From: an uncultured Acidimicrobiaceae bacterium
GTDB taxonomy: Bacteria; Actinomycetota; Acidimicrobiia; Acidimicrobiales; Ilumatobacteraceae
Assembly (NCBI GenBank): GCA_903919455.1
Contig: CAIXIJ010000056.1
Coordinates: 1 to 64,000 of the forward strand
Direction of reading: 5' to 3'
Length of the DNA: 64,000 bases
Shown here: positions 8,386 to 17,459 of the stretch, in pieces
How the letters are laid out: each line of letters begins with the position of its first letter
Position numbering within the stretch: position 1 is the first letter of the stretch
Translations under genes and position numbers: made by a program
The notes under the pieces: model-generated
The model's database searches: none
Told to the model about the DNA's origin: nothing
Seen by the model: only the letters and a program-made list of their open reading frames with translations

Positions 8386-9392
8386 CAGTGATCCTCGCCG
8401 GCAATCACCGACAGCACGCCCACTCGGTCGATGCTGCCCACCGTCATGCCATCGCGCACCACCCGTACGGGCAGTTCGCTGCGGGCCACCAGCGCCACCA
8501 CGTCGCGCACCTTGGTATCGGCGGACACCTCACCGGCGAATGGGCCATCGCTCGGCGGCGCCATCACCGCGTCGACCGGCACGATGTGGCTGCGCGGCAC
8601 ATCGCGCACGAAGTTGGCCACGTACTCGTCGGCGGGCTCAAGCACCACTTCTGCCGGAGTACCCACCTGCACGAAACGACCGTCGCGCATGATGGCGATC
8701 CGATCGCCGAGACGCAGGGCTTCCTGCAGATCGTGAGTGATGAACATCATCGTCTTACCCAACTCGCGACGCAGGCGAACGATCTCGTCCTGCATCTCAC
8801 GGCGGATGAGCGGGTCGAGCGCGGAGAACGGCTCGTCGAACAACATGATGTCGGGGTCGGTGGCCAAGGCGCGAGCAAGACCGACGCGCTGCTGCTGACC
8901 GCCCGATAGTTGGTGCGGCTTGTACTCGCCCATGCCGGGCAGACCCACGAGCGCCAGCGTGCGGTCGGCCCGCTCGCGGCGTTCCTTCTTGTCGACGCCA
9001 CGCAGTTCAAGACCGAAGCCCACATTGTCGAGCAGGGTGCGATGCGGCAGCAGACCGAAGTGCTGGAACACCATGCTCACCTTGTGACGGCGGATCTTCA
9101 ACAGCTGATCGTCGTCGGCAGCAGTGACGTCCTGACCTTCGATGAACACCTTGCCGGCCGTGGGTTCGATGAGGCGCGTGATGCATCGAATGAGCGTGCT
9201 CTTGCCGCTGCCCGACAAGCCCATCACGACGAAGACCTCACCCGGAGCGATATCGAGGCTCACCTCGCGCATCGCGACAACATTGCCGTGCTGGGCCTCG
9301 AGCTGCGACCGCGGCAGGTCGGCCTCGGGCGCTCCAACGATGCGTTCCGCTCGCGGTCCGTAGACCTTCCACAGGTCACGAACCGAGATCAT
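8385..9392 (-). CDS. proV: Glycine betaine/proline-type ABC transporter ATPase
   Basis: The 335-residue ATPase has Walker A GLSGSGKST (residues 58-66), the Q-loop (VFQHFGLLPH), signature LSGGQQQR, Walker B IMLFDEP and the H-loop FITHD. The region before Walker A (LEAQHGNVVAM) and the C-terminal extension after about residue 260 resemble the CBS-like regulatory tail of ProV/OpuAA enzymes, although the tail is short. ATG 9392 is preceded by GGAG. It is followed by the permease (TGATG overlap) and lies 50 bases after the DeoR-type gene, so all four minus-strand genes are probably cotranscribed. Confidence 0.92.
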   Translation of the reverse strand: MISVRDLWKVYGPRAERIVGAPEADLPRSQLEAQHGNVVAMREVSLDIAPGEVFVVMGLSGSGKSTLIRCITRLIEPTAGKVFIEGQDVTAADDDQLLKIRRHKVSMVFQHFGLLPHRTLLDNVGFGLELRGVDKKERRERADRTLALVGLPGMGEYKPHQLSGGQQQRVGLARALATDPDIMLFDEPFSALDPLIRREMQDEIVRLRRELGKTMMFITHDLQEALRLGDRIAIMRDGRFVQVGTPAEVVLEPADEYVANFVRDVPRSHIVPVDAVMAPPSDGPFAGEVSADTKVRDVVALVARSELPVRVVRDGMTVGSIDRVGVLSVIAGEDH

Positions 9393-9442
9393 CGACTCCA
9401 CTTGGCGCTGTCCCCCTTCATCGCTGACGCGAAGCGCTGAGC

Positions 9443-10183
9443 TTAGACCGAGACCACTCGCCGATCGCACGGCGCGAGGTCGTGACCAGGGTCGCGATCG
9501 GTCACCAATACGTCGCCTGCGCGTAGCGGCGGCAGTGCCACCAGCGCCGACGAACCGAACTTCGACGAATCGACTGCGAACACCCGCATATGCGCGATGT
9601 CGCCCATCGCCGCCGACATCTCGGCCTCGGCGTGCTCCTGAACCATGAGCCCTCGCACCGGGTGGAGCGCCGATGCCGACAGGATGGCCACCCGCACTCG
9701 CATGCTGCGCACCACTGCGAACGCCGATGCGTCGAACGATGCACCGTCGTGGTTGCGTAACTCCACACCCGCCATGTGCACCCGATTACCGGGAATGGTG
9801 GCCAACGTGGTGGCGATGAAGGTGGAGTTCGTCACGACCGTGAGACCGCGGTGCTGCCGGAGTGCCTGCGCAACGAAACCCGTCGTGCTGCCGGTGTCGA
9901 GCGCCACCGCGTCGCCATCACGAACGAGTGCAGCAACCGCACCCGCAATGGCCACCTTCTGTCGCTGCTGCACGGTCATCCTCGCCAGAAACGGAGCTTC
10001 CCCCGGCCGACTGCGGCCAACCACGGCACCGTGCACCTTGTCCACCACGCCACGCTCCACCAACGGCTTCACGACGCGCCGAACGGTTTGCTCACTCACG
10101 CTCAGCAGCGTGGCGAGCTCGCGCACGCTGATGGTGCCACGCAGCGACACCGCGTTCAGCACTTCCTGCTCGTAGAGCGCCAT
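9443..10183 (-). CDS. DeoR-family transcriptional regulator
   Basis: The 246-residue protein has an N-terminal DeoR-type helix-turn-helix (SVRELATLLSVSEQTVRRVV, residues about 18-40) and a DeoRC sensor domain with the DTGSTTG loop and a late DSSKFG motif, which in the family bind phosphorylated sugars or similar ligands. It is the first gene of the minus-strand transporter operon and faces the flavoprotein gene at 10250, so the 66-base divergent gap is the likely operator region for both directions. A TGGAAT hexamer lies 6 bases before the ATG. The ligand cannot be read from sequence; a betaine pathway intermediate is an inference from position. Confidence 0.87.
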   Translation of the reverse strand: MALYEQEVLNAVSLRGTISVRELATLLSVSEQTVRRVVKPLVERGVVDKVHGAVVGRSRPGEAPFLARMTVQQRQKVAIAGAVAALVRDGDAVALDTGSTTGFVAQALRQHRGLTVVTNSTFIATTLATIPGNRVHMAGVELRNHDGASFDASAFAVVRSMRVRVAILSASALHPVRGLMVQEHAEAEMSAAMGDIAHMRVFAVDSSKFGSSALVALPPLRAGDVLVTDRDPGHDLAPCDRRVVSV

Positions 10184-10237
10184 GTGAGCATTCCAACACA
10201 AAACAACACTTCTGTCCGTATGCGGTTGCGCCTGCGC

Positions 10238-10249
10238 GACAATCCGAGG
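10238..10249 (+). promoter_or_regulatory. Candidate -10 of the flavoprotein operon
   Basis: GACAAT (10238-10243) lies six bases before the GTG start at 10250, matching the leaderless spacing seen at other genes here. The match to TANNNT is imperfect. Confidence 0.4.
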
Positions 10250-12700
10250 GTGACCGCACTCCCCTCTTCTGCACGCGTGGTGGTGATCGGCGGCGGCATC
10301 GTCGGCTGCTCCACCGCATACCACCTCGCCAAGCTCGGCTGGACCGACACGGTGCTCATCGAGAAGCACCAACTCACCTCAGGCTCCACCTTCCACGCTG
10401 CCGGGCTAGTGGGCCAGTTACGCACCAGCGCCAACATCACCCAACTGCTCGGCAACTCGGTGGAGTTGTACAAGACGCTGGAAGCCGAGACCGGCCAGGC
10501 GACCGGATGGAAGATGAACGGCGGCCTGCGGTTGGCCTGCAACCAGGAGCGCTGGACCGAGGTGCAGCGACAGGCCACCACTGCAAAGAGTTTCGGGTTG
10601 GAGATGCACCTCCTCTCGCCGAAGGAGGCCCAGGACCTGTGGCCAATCATGGAGGTGGACGACGTGGTGGGCGCCGCATTCCTGCCCACCGACGGCCAGG
10701 CAAACCCGAGCGACATCACGATGGCGCTCGCCCGCGGTGCTCGCATGCACGGTGCCACCATCTGCGAAGAGACCGAGGTGAGCAGCATCGAAGTCGTCGA
10801 CGGCGTGGTGAAGGCCGTCGTCACCAATCAGGGCCGCATCGAATGCGAGAAGGTCGTCGTGTGCGGTGGCCAATGGACCCGCGAACTCTGCGCCACCGTG
10901 GGGGTGAACGTTCCGTTGGTGCCGGTGGAGCATCAGTACGTCATCACGGAACCGTTCACGCCCGAGGTGCCCCGCAACCTGCCCACCCTGCGCGACCCAG
11001 ATCGCCTCACCTACTACAAGGAAGAGGTCGGAGGCCTGGTGATGGGTGGCTACGAGCCCAATCCCATCCCGTGGGCCACGAAGGGCATCCCGCGGCCGTT
11101 CCAGTTTCAGCTACTCGAGAGCAACTGGGACCACTTCGCGCCCACGATGGAACTGGCCATCGGCCGTGTGCCAGCGCTGGCGAACGCCGGCCTGCGCACC
11201 CTTATCAATGGCCCCGAGAGCTTCACCCCCGACGGCAACTTCATTCTCGGCGAGGCACCCGAACTGAAGAACTTCTTCGTCGGTGCCGGCTTCAACGCGT
11301 TCGGCATCGCCGCCGGCGGCGGCGCAGGCCAGGCGTTGGCGGAGTGGGTGCACGACGGGATGCCTCCCTACGACCTGTGGGTGGTCGACATCCGGCGGTT
11401 CGGCCGACCGCATCAGGACACCGACTGGGTGCGCACCCGCACGCTCGAGGCCTACTCGAAGCACTACACGATGGCGTGGCCGTTCGAGGAACACCACAGC
11501 GGTCGCCCATGCCGCACCTCGCCGTTGTTCGACCGCCTGAAGTCGGCTGGTGCGAGCTTCGGCGAGAAGCTCGGGTGGGAGCGGCCGAACTGGTTCGCCG
11601 ACACCGCGGCAGGCGAGACCCCTGCCGACGTCTACACCTACGGACGCCAGAACTGGTTCGCCGCCGTGGGCCGCGAGCACCGGGCCTGTCGAGAGGCGGC
11701 GGTGCTCATCGACCAGACCTCGTTCGCCAAGTTCGCGATGAAAGGCCCCGACGCGATGGCGGTCATGGACTGGATCTGCGCCAACGACGTTCACAAGCCG
11801 GTCGGTTCGCTCACCTACACCCAGCTGCTCGACGACAAGGGCGGCATCCAGTGCGACCTCACTGTTGCACGGGTTCGACATGACGAGTTCTACGTGGTCA
11901 CCGGCACCGGCTTCGCCACCCACGACTTCGACTGGATCCAGCGCAACATTCCCGCCGGAGCGAACGCCCAGTTGCTGGATGTCACCTCGGCATGGTCGGT
12001 GCTCTCACTCATGGGACCCAATGCCCGCACCATCCTGCAGCAGGTCACCAGCGCCGACGTGAGCAGCGAGGCCTTTCCCTTCGGCACCATGCAGACCATC
12101 GGTATTGCCGGCTGCCCGGTGCGCGCCCTGCGCATCACCTACATGGGCGAACTCGGATGGGAACTGCACCTGCCGGTGGAGTACGCGCCGAAGGTGTACG
12201 ACACCCTCATGGCCGCCGGCGCTGCGCACGGACTGGTGAATGCCGGGTACCGCGCCATCGAAAGTTGCCGCCTGGAGAAGGGCTACCGCGCCTGGGGCAG
12301 CGACATCGGGCCCGATCACACGCCGCTCGACGCTGGGCTCGGCTGGGCAGTGAAGACGAAGAAGGACATCGACTTCCTCGGTCGCGGCGCCATCCTCGAA
12401 CAGCAACAGCGCGGCCTGCGCAAGATGCTCGCTGCGTTCACCGTTGCCCCCGAAGTGGTGCTGCTCGGCCGCGAGACCATCTACCGCGATGGCGAGCGCG
12501 TCGGCTGGCTCACCAGCGGCGGGTTCGGTTACTCCATCGACCGTTCCATCGGGTACGGCTACGTGCGCAACGCCAACGGCGTGGCTCGCGACTGGGTGCT
12601 CAGCGGCACCTACGAACTCGAAGTCGGCGGCGTACGAGTGCCCGCCGAACTCTCCCTGCAACCTCTGTACGACCCCACCAACGCACGAGTGAAGGCCTAA
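10250..12700 (+). CDS. Dimethylglycine/sarcosine dehydrogenase-like flavoprotein, copy 1
   Basis: The 816-residue protein is a fusion of an N-terminal DAO-type FAD domain (residues about 10-380) and a C-terminal GcvT-like folate domain (about 430-815), the architecture of dimethylglycine and sarcosine dehydrogenases. The FAD motif GGGIVG is at 14-19. SGSTFHAAGL carries H49, which aligns with the histidine that binds FAD covalently in dimethylglycine dehydrogenases. These enzymes oxidise an N-methyl group and transfer the formaldehyde unit to tetrahydrofolate. GTG 10250 was chosen because the next paralogue begins with an aligned N-terminus (MATVPTRARIVVIGGG versus VTALPSSARVVVIGGG). It is followed five bases later by copy 2. 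Exact substrate (dimethylglycine, sarcosine or a relative) is not decided by the sequence. Confidence 0.88.
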   Translation: MTALPSSARVVVIGGGIVGCSTAYHLAKLGWTDTVLIEKHQLTSGSTFHAAGLVGQLRTSANITQLLGNSVELYKTLEAETGQATGWKMNGGLRLACNQERWTEVQRQATTAKSFGLEMHLLSPKEAQDLWPIMEVDDVVGAAFLPTDGQANPSDITMALARGARMHGATICEETEVSSIEVVDGVVKAVVTNQGRIECEKVVVCGGQWTRELCATVGVNVPLVPVEHQYVITEPFTPEVPRNLPTLRDPDRLTYYKEEVGGLVMGGYEPNPIPWATKGIPRPFQFQLLESNWDHFAPTMELAIGRVPALANAGLRTLINGPESFTPDGNFILGEAPELKNFFVGAGFNAFGIAAGGGAGQALAEWVHDGMPPYDLWVVDIRRFGRPHQDTDWVRTRTLEAYSKHYTMAWPFEEHHSGRPCRTSPLFDRLKSAGASFGEKLGWERPNWFADTAAGETPADVYTYGRQNWFAAVGREHRACREAAVLIDQTSFAKFAMKGPDAMAVMDWICANDVHKPVGSLTYTQLLDDKGGIQCDLTVARVRHDEFYVVTGTGFATHDFDWIQRNIPAGANAQLLDVTSAWSVLSLMGPNARTILQQVTSADVSSEAFPFGTMQTIGIAGCPVRALRITYMGELGWELHLPVEYAPKVYDTLMAAGAAHGLVNAGYRAIESCRLEKGYRAWGSDIGPDHTPLDAGLGWAVKTKKDIDFLGRGAILEQQQRGLRKMLAAFTVAPEVVLLGRETIYRDGERVGWLTSGGFGYSIDRSIGYGYVRNANGVARDWVLSGTYELEVGGVRVPAELSLQPLYDPTNARVKA

Positions 12701-12705
12701 CGCCA

Positions 12706-15150
12706 ATGGCAACCGTTCCCACCCGCGCCCGCATCGTCGTCATCGGCGGCGGCATCCTCGGCTGCTCCATCGCCTACTGGCTCACCAAGATGGGCGAGAC
12801 CGACGTGGTGCTGCTGGAGCAACACCAACTCACCGATGGGGCCACCTGGCATGCGGCCGGCCTCGTGGGCCAACTGCGTTCCAGCCGCAACACCACCCGC
12901 ATGCTCGAGCAGTCGGTGGAGATGTACCGCGGCCTCGAAGCCGAGACCGGCCAGGCAGTGGACTGGCACGAGACCGGCAGCCTGCGCCTGGCCTGTTCGC
13001 CCGAGCGGGTGATGGAACTGAAGCGCTTGGCCACCATGGCGAAGAGCTTCGGCCTGCCGATGGACATCATTTCGCCGGACAAAGCGCAGGAACTCTTCCC
13101 ACTGATGAGCACCACCGATGTGCTCGCGGCAGCTTTCCTTCCCACCGACGGCTACATCGACCCGGCTTCGGTCACCATGGCCATCGCCCGTGGCGCACGC
13201 ATGCGCGGGGCCACGGTCTGCGAGCACACGCGGGTCACGTCCATCACCGTGGATGGCCGGCACTGCTCCACCATCCAGTACGTGGATCGCGATGGCGAAG
13301 CGGGAGCCATCGACTGCGACATGGTGGTGAACGCCGCTGGCATGTGGGGCATGCAGGTGGGCCAGATGGCCGGCGTGCGCATTCCGGCCACGGCAGTGGA
13401 ACACCAGTACCTCCTCAGTGGCCCCATCGAGGGGTACACCCCGGTGGAGCTGGGGAAGATGCCCACGATGCGCGACCCCGACCACCTCGTGTACTACAAG
13501 CCCGACGGCCCGGGCCTGCTGATCGGCGGCTACGAACCCGACACCATTGCGTTCGGCACGAGCGGCATCCCGTCGCCGTTCCAACGTCAACTGTTCGACC
13601 CCAACTTCGACCGCTTCGCCCAGCTCGCCGAACTCGGGGCAAAGCGCACACCGTGCCTCGAGACGGCTGGCATTCGCACGCTGCTGAACGGCCCCATTCC
13701 CTACTCGGCCGACGCCGACTTCGTGATGGGCCGGGTGCCAGAGCTCGACAACTACTACGTGGCCACCGGCTTCCTCTACGGCATCGCTGCCGGCGGCGGC
13801 GCGGGCAAAATGATGGCCGAGTGGATGTTGGAGGGCCGACCCAGCCTCGACCTGTGGCCGCTCGACGTTCGCCGCTTCTCGTTCCACCACACCACGCGCC
13901 ACTTCATGGACACGCGCATGGTGGAGCTCTACGCGCACCACTACAAGCTCGCTGCACCGGGCTCGGAGAAGGTGACCGCACGCGGTATCCGACGCAGTCC
14001 ACTGCACCAGACCCTGGTGTCGAACCGAGCAGTCATGGGCACCCGCGGCGGCTGGGAACGCCCGAACTGGTTCGCCCCTGAAGGTGTGGAGATCGAGGAC
14101 CGGCCGTCGTTCGGCGCGCCCAACTGGTTCCCGCACGTTGGTGCCGAACACCGCGCCGTGCGCGAGGGCGTGGCCATCGTCGACCAAACATCGTTCGCCA
14201 AGTTCGAGATCACCGGGCCCGGTGCGATGGCAGCCGTGCAATGGCTCAGCGTGGCCGACATGAACAAGCCGGTCGGCAGCGCCATCTACACCCAGTTGTG
14301 TAACGAGCGCGGCGGCATCGAGTGCGACCTCACACTCACCCGTACGGCACCCGACAGCTGGTACGTGGTCACCGGTGCCGCGTTCGGCGCCCACGACATG
14401 GGCTGGATTCGCAGCAACTCCCCCGACGACGGCAGCGTCATCGTGCGCGACCTCACGTCGGCCCGCGCGGTGCTGAACCTGTGCGGCCCGAAGAGTCGCT
14501 TAGTGCTGGAGGCCGCGTGCGAAGACGACGTGAGTAACGAGGCGTTCCCCTACGCCACGGCTCGCGAGATCACCATCGGCTCGGCACCGGTGCTGGCATT
14601 GCGCATCGGCTACACCGGCGAGCTGGGCTGGGAACTGCACGTGCCCACCGAGTACGCGGCGCATGTGTACGAGACGTTGAAGGAAGCTGGCCAGCCCCAC
14701 GGCATCGTCGACGTGGGCTACCGGGCGATCGACACGATGCGCATGGAGAAGGGCTACCTGTACTGGAGCACCGACATCACGCCCGATACCACCCCCTGGG
14801 AGGCTGGCCTCGGTTGGCGCGTCAGCCTGAAGAAGGGCAACTTCCTCGGCCGCGATGCACTGATGGCGCAGAAGGAGACCGGGCCGCAACGCAAGCTGTG
14901 CATCTTCACGCTGGAGTCCATGGCCTACCCGGTGAGCGGCGAGGCCATCATCGCCGACGGCAAGGTGGCGGGCTTCACCACTAGCGCCAACTTCGGTCAC
15001 ACGATCGGCAAGCCGGTGGTGTACGGCTACCTGCCCGTGACCTTGCTCAATCGCACCGAGTTCACCATCGAGGTCTACGGCGAACCGATCCCGGCCATCC
15101 GACACGATCGCCCGGTCTACGACCCGACCAGCGCAAGGCTGAAAGCATGA
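12706..15150 (+). CDS. Dimethylglycine/sarcosine dehydrogenase-like flavoprotein, copy 2
   Basis: This 814-residue tandem paralogue of the preceding gene has the same FAD-DAO plus GcvT/GCV_T C-terminal architecture. GGGILG is at 14-19 and H49 lies in the DGATWHAAGL flavinylation motif, which is closer to the mammalian enzyme (GSTWHAAGL) than copy 1. The segments FGAPNWF and TSFAKFEITGPGAM mark the junction into the folate domain. Two adjacent enzymes could act on successive substrates (dimethylglycine, then sarcosine), or form a duplicated pair with different preferences; the sequence alone does not decide. The 3' end overlaps the kinase-like gene by ATGA. Confidence 0.88.
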   Translation: MATVPTRARIVVIGGGILGCSIAYWLTKMGETDVVLLEQHQLTDGATWHAAGLVGQLRSSRNTTRMLEQSVEMYRGLEAETGQAVDWHETGSLRLACSPERVMELKRLATMAKSFGLPMDIISPDKAQELFPLMSTTDVLAAAFLPTDGYIDPASVTMAIARGARMRGATVCEHTRVTSITVDGRHCSTIQYVDRDGEAGAIDCDMVVNAAGMWGMQVGQMAGVRIPATAVEHQYLLSGPIEGYTPVELGKMPTMRDPDHLVYYKPDGPGLLIGGYEPDTIAFGTSGIPSPFQRQLFDPNFDRFAQLAELGAKRTPCLETAGIRTLLNGPIPYSADADFVMGRVPELDNYYVATGFLYGIAAGGGAGKMMAEWMLEGRPSLDLWPLDVRRFSFHHTTRHFMDTRMVELYAHHYKLAAPGSEKVTARGIRRSPLHQTLVSNRAVMGTRGGWERPNWFAPEGVEIEDRPSFGAPNWFPHVGAEHRAVREGVAIVDQTSFAKFEITGPGAMAAVQWLSVADMNKPVGSAIYTQLCNERGGIECDLTLTRTAPDSWYVVTGAAFGAHDMGWIRSNSPDDGSVIVRDLTSARAVLNLCGPKSRLVLEAACEDDVSNEAFPYATAREITIGSAPVLALRIGYTGELGWELHVPTEYAAHVYETLKEAGQPHGIVDVGYRAIDTMRMEKGYLYWSTDITPDTTPWEAGLGWRVSLKKGNFLGRDALMAQKETGPQRKLCIFTLESMAYPVSGEAIIADGKVAGFTTSANFGHTIGKPVVYGYLPVTLLNRTEFTIEVYGEPIPAIRHDRPVYDPTSARLKA

Positions 15151-16046
15151 CCCACATCGCCGACGCACTCACGCGCGCCGGGTTTCCGGCCGACACACCC
15201 TCCACCCGCCTCGCCGGGCTCACCAACGTGAACCACCTCGTTGAACGCGCCGGCGAGCAGTTCGTGTTGCGCATTCCAGGCGCCGGCACCAGCGAGTACA
15301 TCAATCGAACGACAGAGGAGGTGGCCGCTCGTTCTGCCGCCGCCGCCGGCGTAAACGCCGAGGTGGTGTTCTTCGACGCGAGCGACGGCTTGATGGTCAC
15401 TCGTTTCGTGGCTGGTGCCGCCACCATGAATGCCGAGCGGTTCAAGGACCTCGACGCCGTGGCTCGCGCTGGCCGGGCGTTCCGCGAACTCCACACCACC
15501 GCATCACCCTTCGCCACCGACTTCGATCTGTTCGGCATGATCGACGAGTACAAGCGACTGCTCGCCGAGAAGGGCGCCACCTTGCCCGATGGTTACGAAG
15601 CGCTGCAGGTAACGGCCGAGGCCACTCGGGCCGCGCTGCAGACCTCGAACCGGCCAACAGTGCCTTCGCACTGCGATCCGCTCTGCGAGAACTTCCTCGA
15701 CACCGGCGAGCGGATGTACGTGATCGACTACGAGTACTCGGGCAACAACGACCCGATGTGGGACCTCGGCGACCTCAGCGTGGAGGGTGGCTTCGGCCCC
15801 GAGCAGGACGCTGCGCTCCTGCGGGCCTATTTCGGCGGTGAACCACCTGCCAACGAGGTGGGAAGGATGGTCGCGTACAAGGCGATGTGCGACCTTCTCT
15901 GGACGCTCTGGGGCGTCATCCAGCACGTCAACAACAACCCTGCCGACGACTTCTGGGCCTACGCCGTCGGCCGTTTCGAGCGCTGCGCAGCGCTGATGTC
16001 CAGCCCCGAATATTCGGTACATCTGTCTCGCGTATCCGAAACCTGA
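15147..16046 (+). CDS. Choline/ethanolamine kinase-like phosphotransferase (APH fold)
   Basis: The 299-residue protein has the APH/choline-kinase fold. The Brenner motif is SHCDPLCENFL (H175, D177, N182), followed by the metal-binding VIDYEYSGNNDPMWDLG, wording typical of LicA/choline kinase-type proteins. Near the N-terminus, TNVNHLVERAGEQFVLRIPG forms the nucleotide-binding strand pair. It would transfer phosphate from ATP to a hydroxyl, plausibly of choline or a related amino alcohol. Its start overlaps the flavoprotein by four bases, placing it in the demethylation operon, where a phosphorylation step is not part of the textbook betaine route. Substrate is therefore open. Confidence 0.82.
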   Translation: MTHIADALTRAGFPADTPSTRLAGLTNVNHLVERAGEQFVLRIPGAGTSEYINRTTEEVAARSAAAAGVNAEVVFFDASDGLMVTRFVAGAATMNAERFKDLDAVARAGRAFRELHTTASPFATDFDLFGMIDEYKRLLAEKGATLPDGYEALQVTAEATRAALQTSNRPTVPSHCDPLCENFLDTGERMYVIDYEYSGNNDPMWDLGDLSVEGGFGPEQDAALLRAYFGGEPPANEVGRMVAYKAMCDLLWTLWGVIQHVNNNPADDFWAYAVGRFERCAALMSSPEYSVHLSRVSET

Positions 16047-16051
16047 TGTGG

Positions 16052-16090
16052 TACAGTTCCACCATGCGGTTTTGGTCCGCATAGTGGAAC
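16052..16090. promoter_or_regulatory. Long imperfect palindrome with -10 and micro-ORF before the corrinoid gene
   Basis: The left arm GTTCCAC-C-ATGCGG (16056-16069) pairs with CCGCAT-A-GTGGAAC (16077-16090) around the loop TTTTGGT; 13 of 14 positions pair. A TACAGT hexamer (16052-16057) overlaps the left arm and is followed after six bases by ATG 16064, which opens a six-codon frame (MRFWSA) ending at TAG 16084. The element could be an operator over a promoter for the corrinoid gene block, an RNA hairpin, or an attenuator. Confidence 0.6.
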
Positions 16091-16130
16091 ACCCCTGGCA
16101 CCCCGTGCCACGCACCGAGGACATGCGCAC

Positions 16131-16844
16131 ATGAGCGACGGCGACGACCTGGATCTGGCAGCACTTCCCGACGACGAACTCGTCACCCAGATGCATGAAG
16201 ACCTCTACGACGGCCTGGCGCCGGAGATCGCGGAAGGCACCCTGATCCTCCTGGATCGTGGTTGGGGCCCCGATCGTGTGCTGAACGACGCTCTCGTGGA
16301 GGGCATGCGCATCGTCGGTATCGACTTCCGCGACGGCATCCTTTTCGTGCCGGAAGTGCTCCTCAGCGCGAACGCCATGAAGGCCGGCATGGAGATTCTC
16401 CGGCCGCTGCTCGCCGAGACCGGCGCCGAGCCCGTGGGCAAGGTGGTCATCGGCACCGTGAAGGGCGACATCCACGACATCGGCAAGAACCTCGTGGCGA
16501 TGATGATGGAGGGCGCTGGCTTCGAGGTCATCGACCTCGGCATCAACACCGACGCCGACGCCTTCCTCGCAGCACTCGAAGAGCACCAGCCCGACATCCT
16601 CGGAATGTCGGCGCTGCTCACCACCACCATGCCGTACATGAAGGTGGTCATCGACACGCTGCAGGAGCGCGGCCTGCGCGACAAGTACATCATCCTCGTC
16701 GGCGGTGCCCCGTTGAACGAGGAGTTCGGCGCAGCCATCGGCGCCGACGCCTACTGCCGCGATGCCGCAGTTGCGTCGGAAACCGCCAAGGCCCTCGTCA
16801 GTGCGAAGCGCGGCCGCACCGAGCCGCCCGGCCCGTCCGTCTGA
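16131..16844 (+). CDS. Corrinoid (B12-binding) methyl-carrier protein
   Basis: The 237-residue protein matches the MtaC/MttC/MtgC type: an N-terminal helical cap domain (about residues 20-100) and a C-terminal cobalamin-binding Rossmann domain. The lower-ligand motif is D113-I-H115-D-I-G118 (GDIHDIGKN), and the later SALLTTTMPYM and VGGAPLN segments are typical. It shuttles a methyl group between the substrate methyltransferase and the tetrahydrofolate methyltransferase, cycling between Co(I) and methyl-Co(III). Genes for both partner methyltransferases and a reductive activator follow within 6 kb on the same strand. The N-terminus is acidic and slightly longer than usual. Confidence 0.93.
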   Translation: MSDGDDLDLAALPDDELVTQMHEDLYDGLAPEIAEGTLILLDRGWGPDRVLNDALVEGMRIVGIDFRDGILFVPEVLLSANAMKAGMEILRPLLAETGAEPVGKVVIGTVKGDIHDIGKNLVAMMMEGAGFEVIDLGINTDADAFLAALEEHQPDILGMSALLTTTMPYMKVVIDTLQERGLRDKYIILVGGAPLNEEFGAAIGADAYCRDAAVASETAKALVSAKRGRTEPPGPSV

Positions 16845-16852
16845 CGCCAGCC

Positions 16853-17458
16853 ATGCCCCAGCCCCTCGTGCTGGCGTGCGGCGCACTCGTGAGCGAGTTG
16901 CGTGCCGTACTGGCGGCCGACGGCCTCACCGACCACATCGACGTGCGCTACCTGCCTGCCAACCTCCACAACCGGCCCGATCGCATCGTGCCGTCGTTGC
17001 GCGAACTGCTGGTCGAACTGGATCCTGATCAGGATCGCGATGTACTGCTCGGCTACGCCGACTGCGGAACCGGTGGCGCGCTCGACGCACTCATTGCAGA
17101 GCGAGCGAACCTGCGTCGCCTGCCGGGCGATCACTGCTACGAGTTCTTCGCTGGCAGCGAGGTGTTCGCCGCCCTCGCCGATGCCGAACTCGGCACGTTC
17201 TATCTCACCGACTTTCTGGCCAAGCACTTCGATGCGCTGGTGTGGCAGGGCTTGCAGCTTGACCGCCACCCTGAACTGCTGCCCGCCTACTTCGGCAACT
17301 ACACACGGTTGGTGCTGCTGTCACAAACCGACCGTCCCGACGTGCTGGATGCCGGTCAACGGGCCGCGGATCAGCTCGGCCTGCGCTTCGAGCACGTGCA
17401 CGTCGGTCTCACTCGCTTCCACGACGCCGTGAGCGTCTCTCTCGGAAAGGTCGCCTGA
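16853..17458 (+). CDS. DUF1638 family protein
   Basis: This 201-residue protein has the DUF1638 pattern: an opening LACGALVSEL, a central LLGYADCGTGGALDAL and a later CYEFFAGSEVF. Cysteines at the start (ACGAL), in the centre (DCGTG) and before the FFAG motif could bind a metal or cofactor, but this is only suggested. Genes of this family are known beside methylamine and trimethylamine methyltransferase genes in methanogens and other bacteria, and here the gene sits between the corrinoid protein and the pterin methyltransferase. Its function is not established; an accessory role in corrinoid methyl transfer is inferred from context. Confidence 0.78.
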   Translation: MPQPLVLACGALVSELRAVLAADGLTDHIDVRYLPANLHNRPDRIVPSLRELLVELDPDQDRDVLLGYADCGTGGALDALIAERANLRRLPGDHCYEFFAGSEVFAALADAELGTFYLTDFLAKHFDALVWQGLQLDRHPELLPAYFGNYTRLVLLSQTDRPDVLDAGQRAADQLGLRFEHVHVGLTRFHDAVSVSLGKVA

Positions 17459-17459
17459 C

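Noticed and set aside
10184-10249. A glycine riboswitch before the dimethylglycine dehydrogenase-like genes.
   Set aside because: The gap is only 66 bases, too short for the aptamer pair, and the start appears leaderless.
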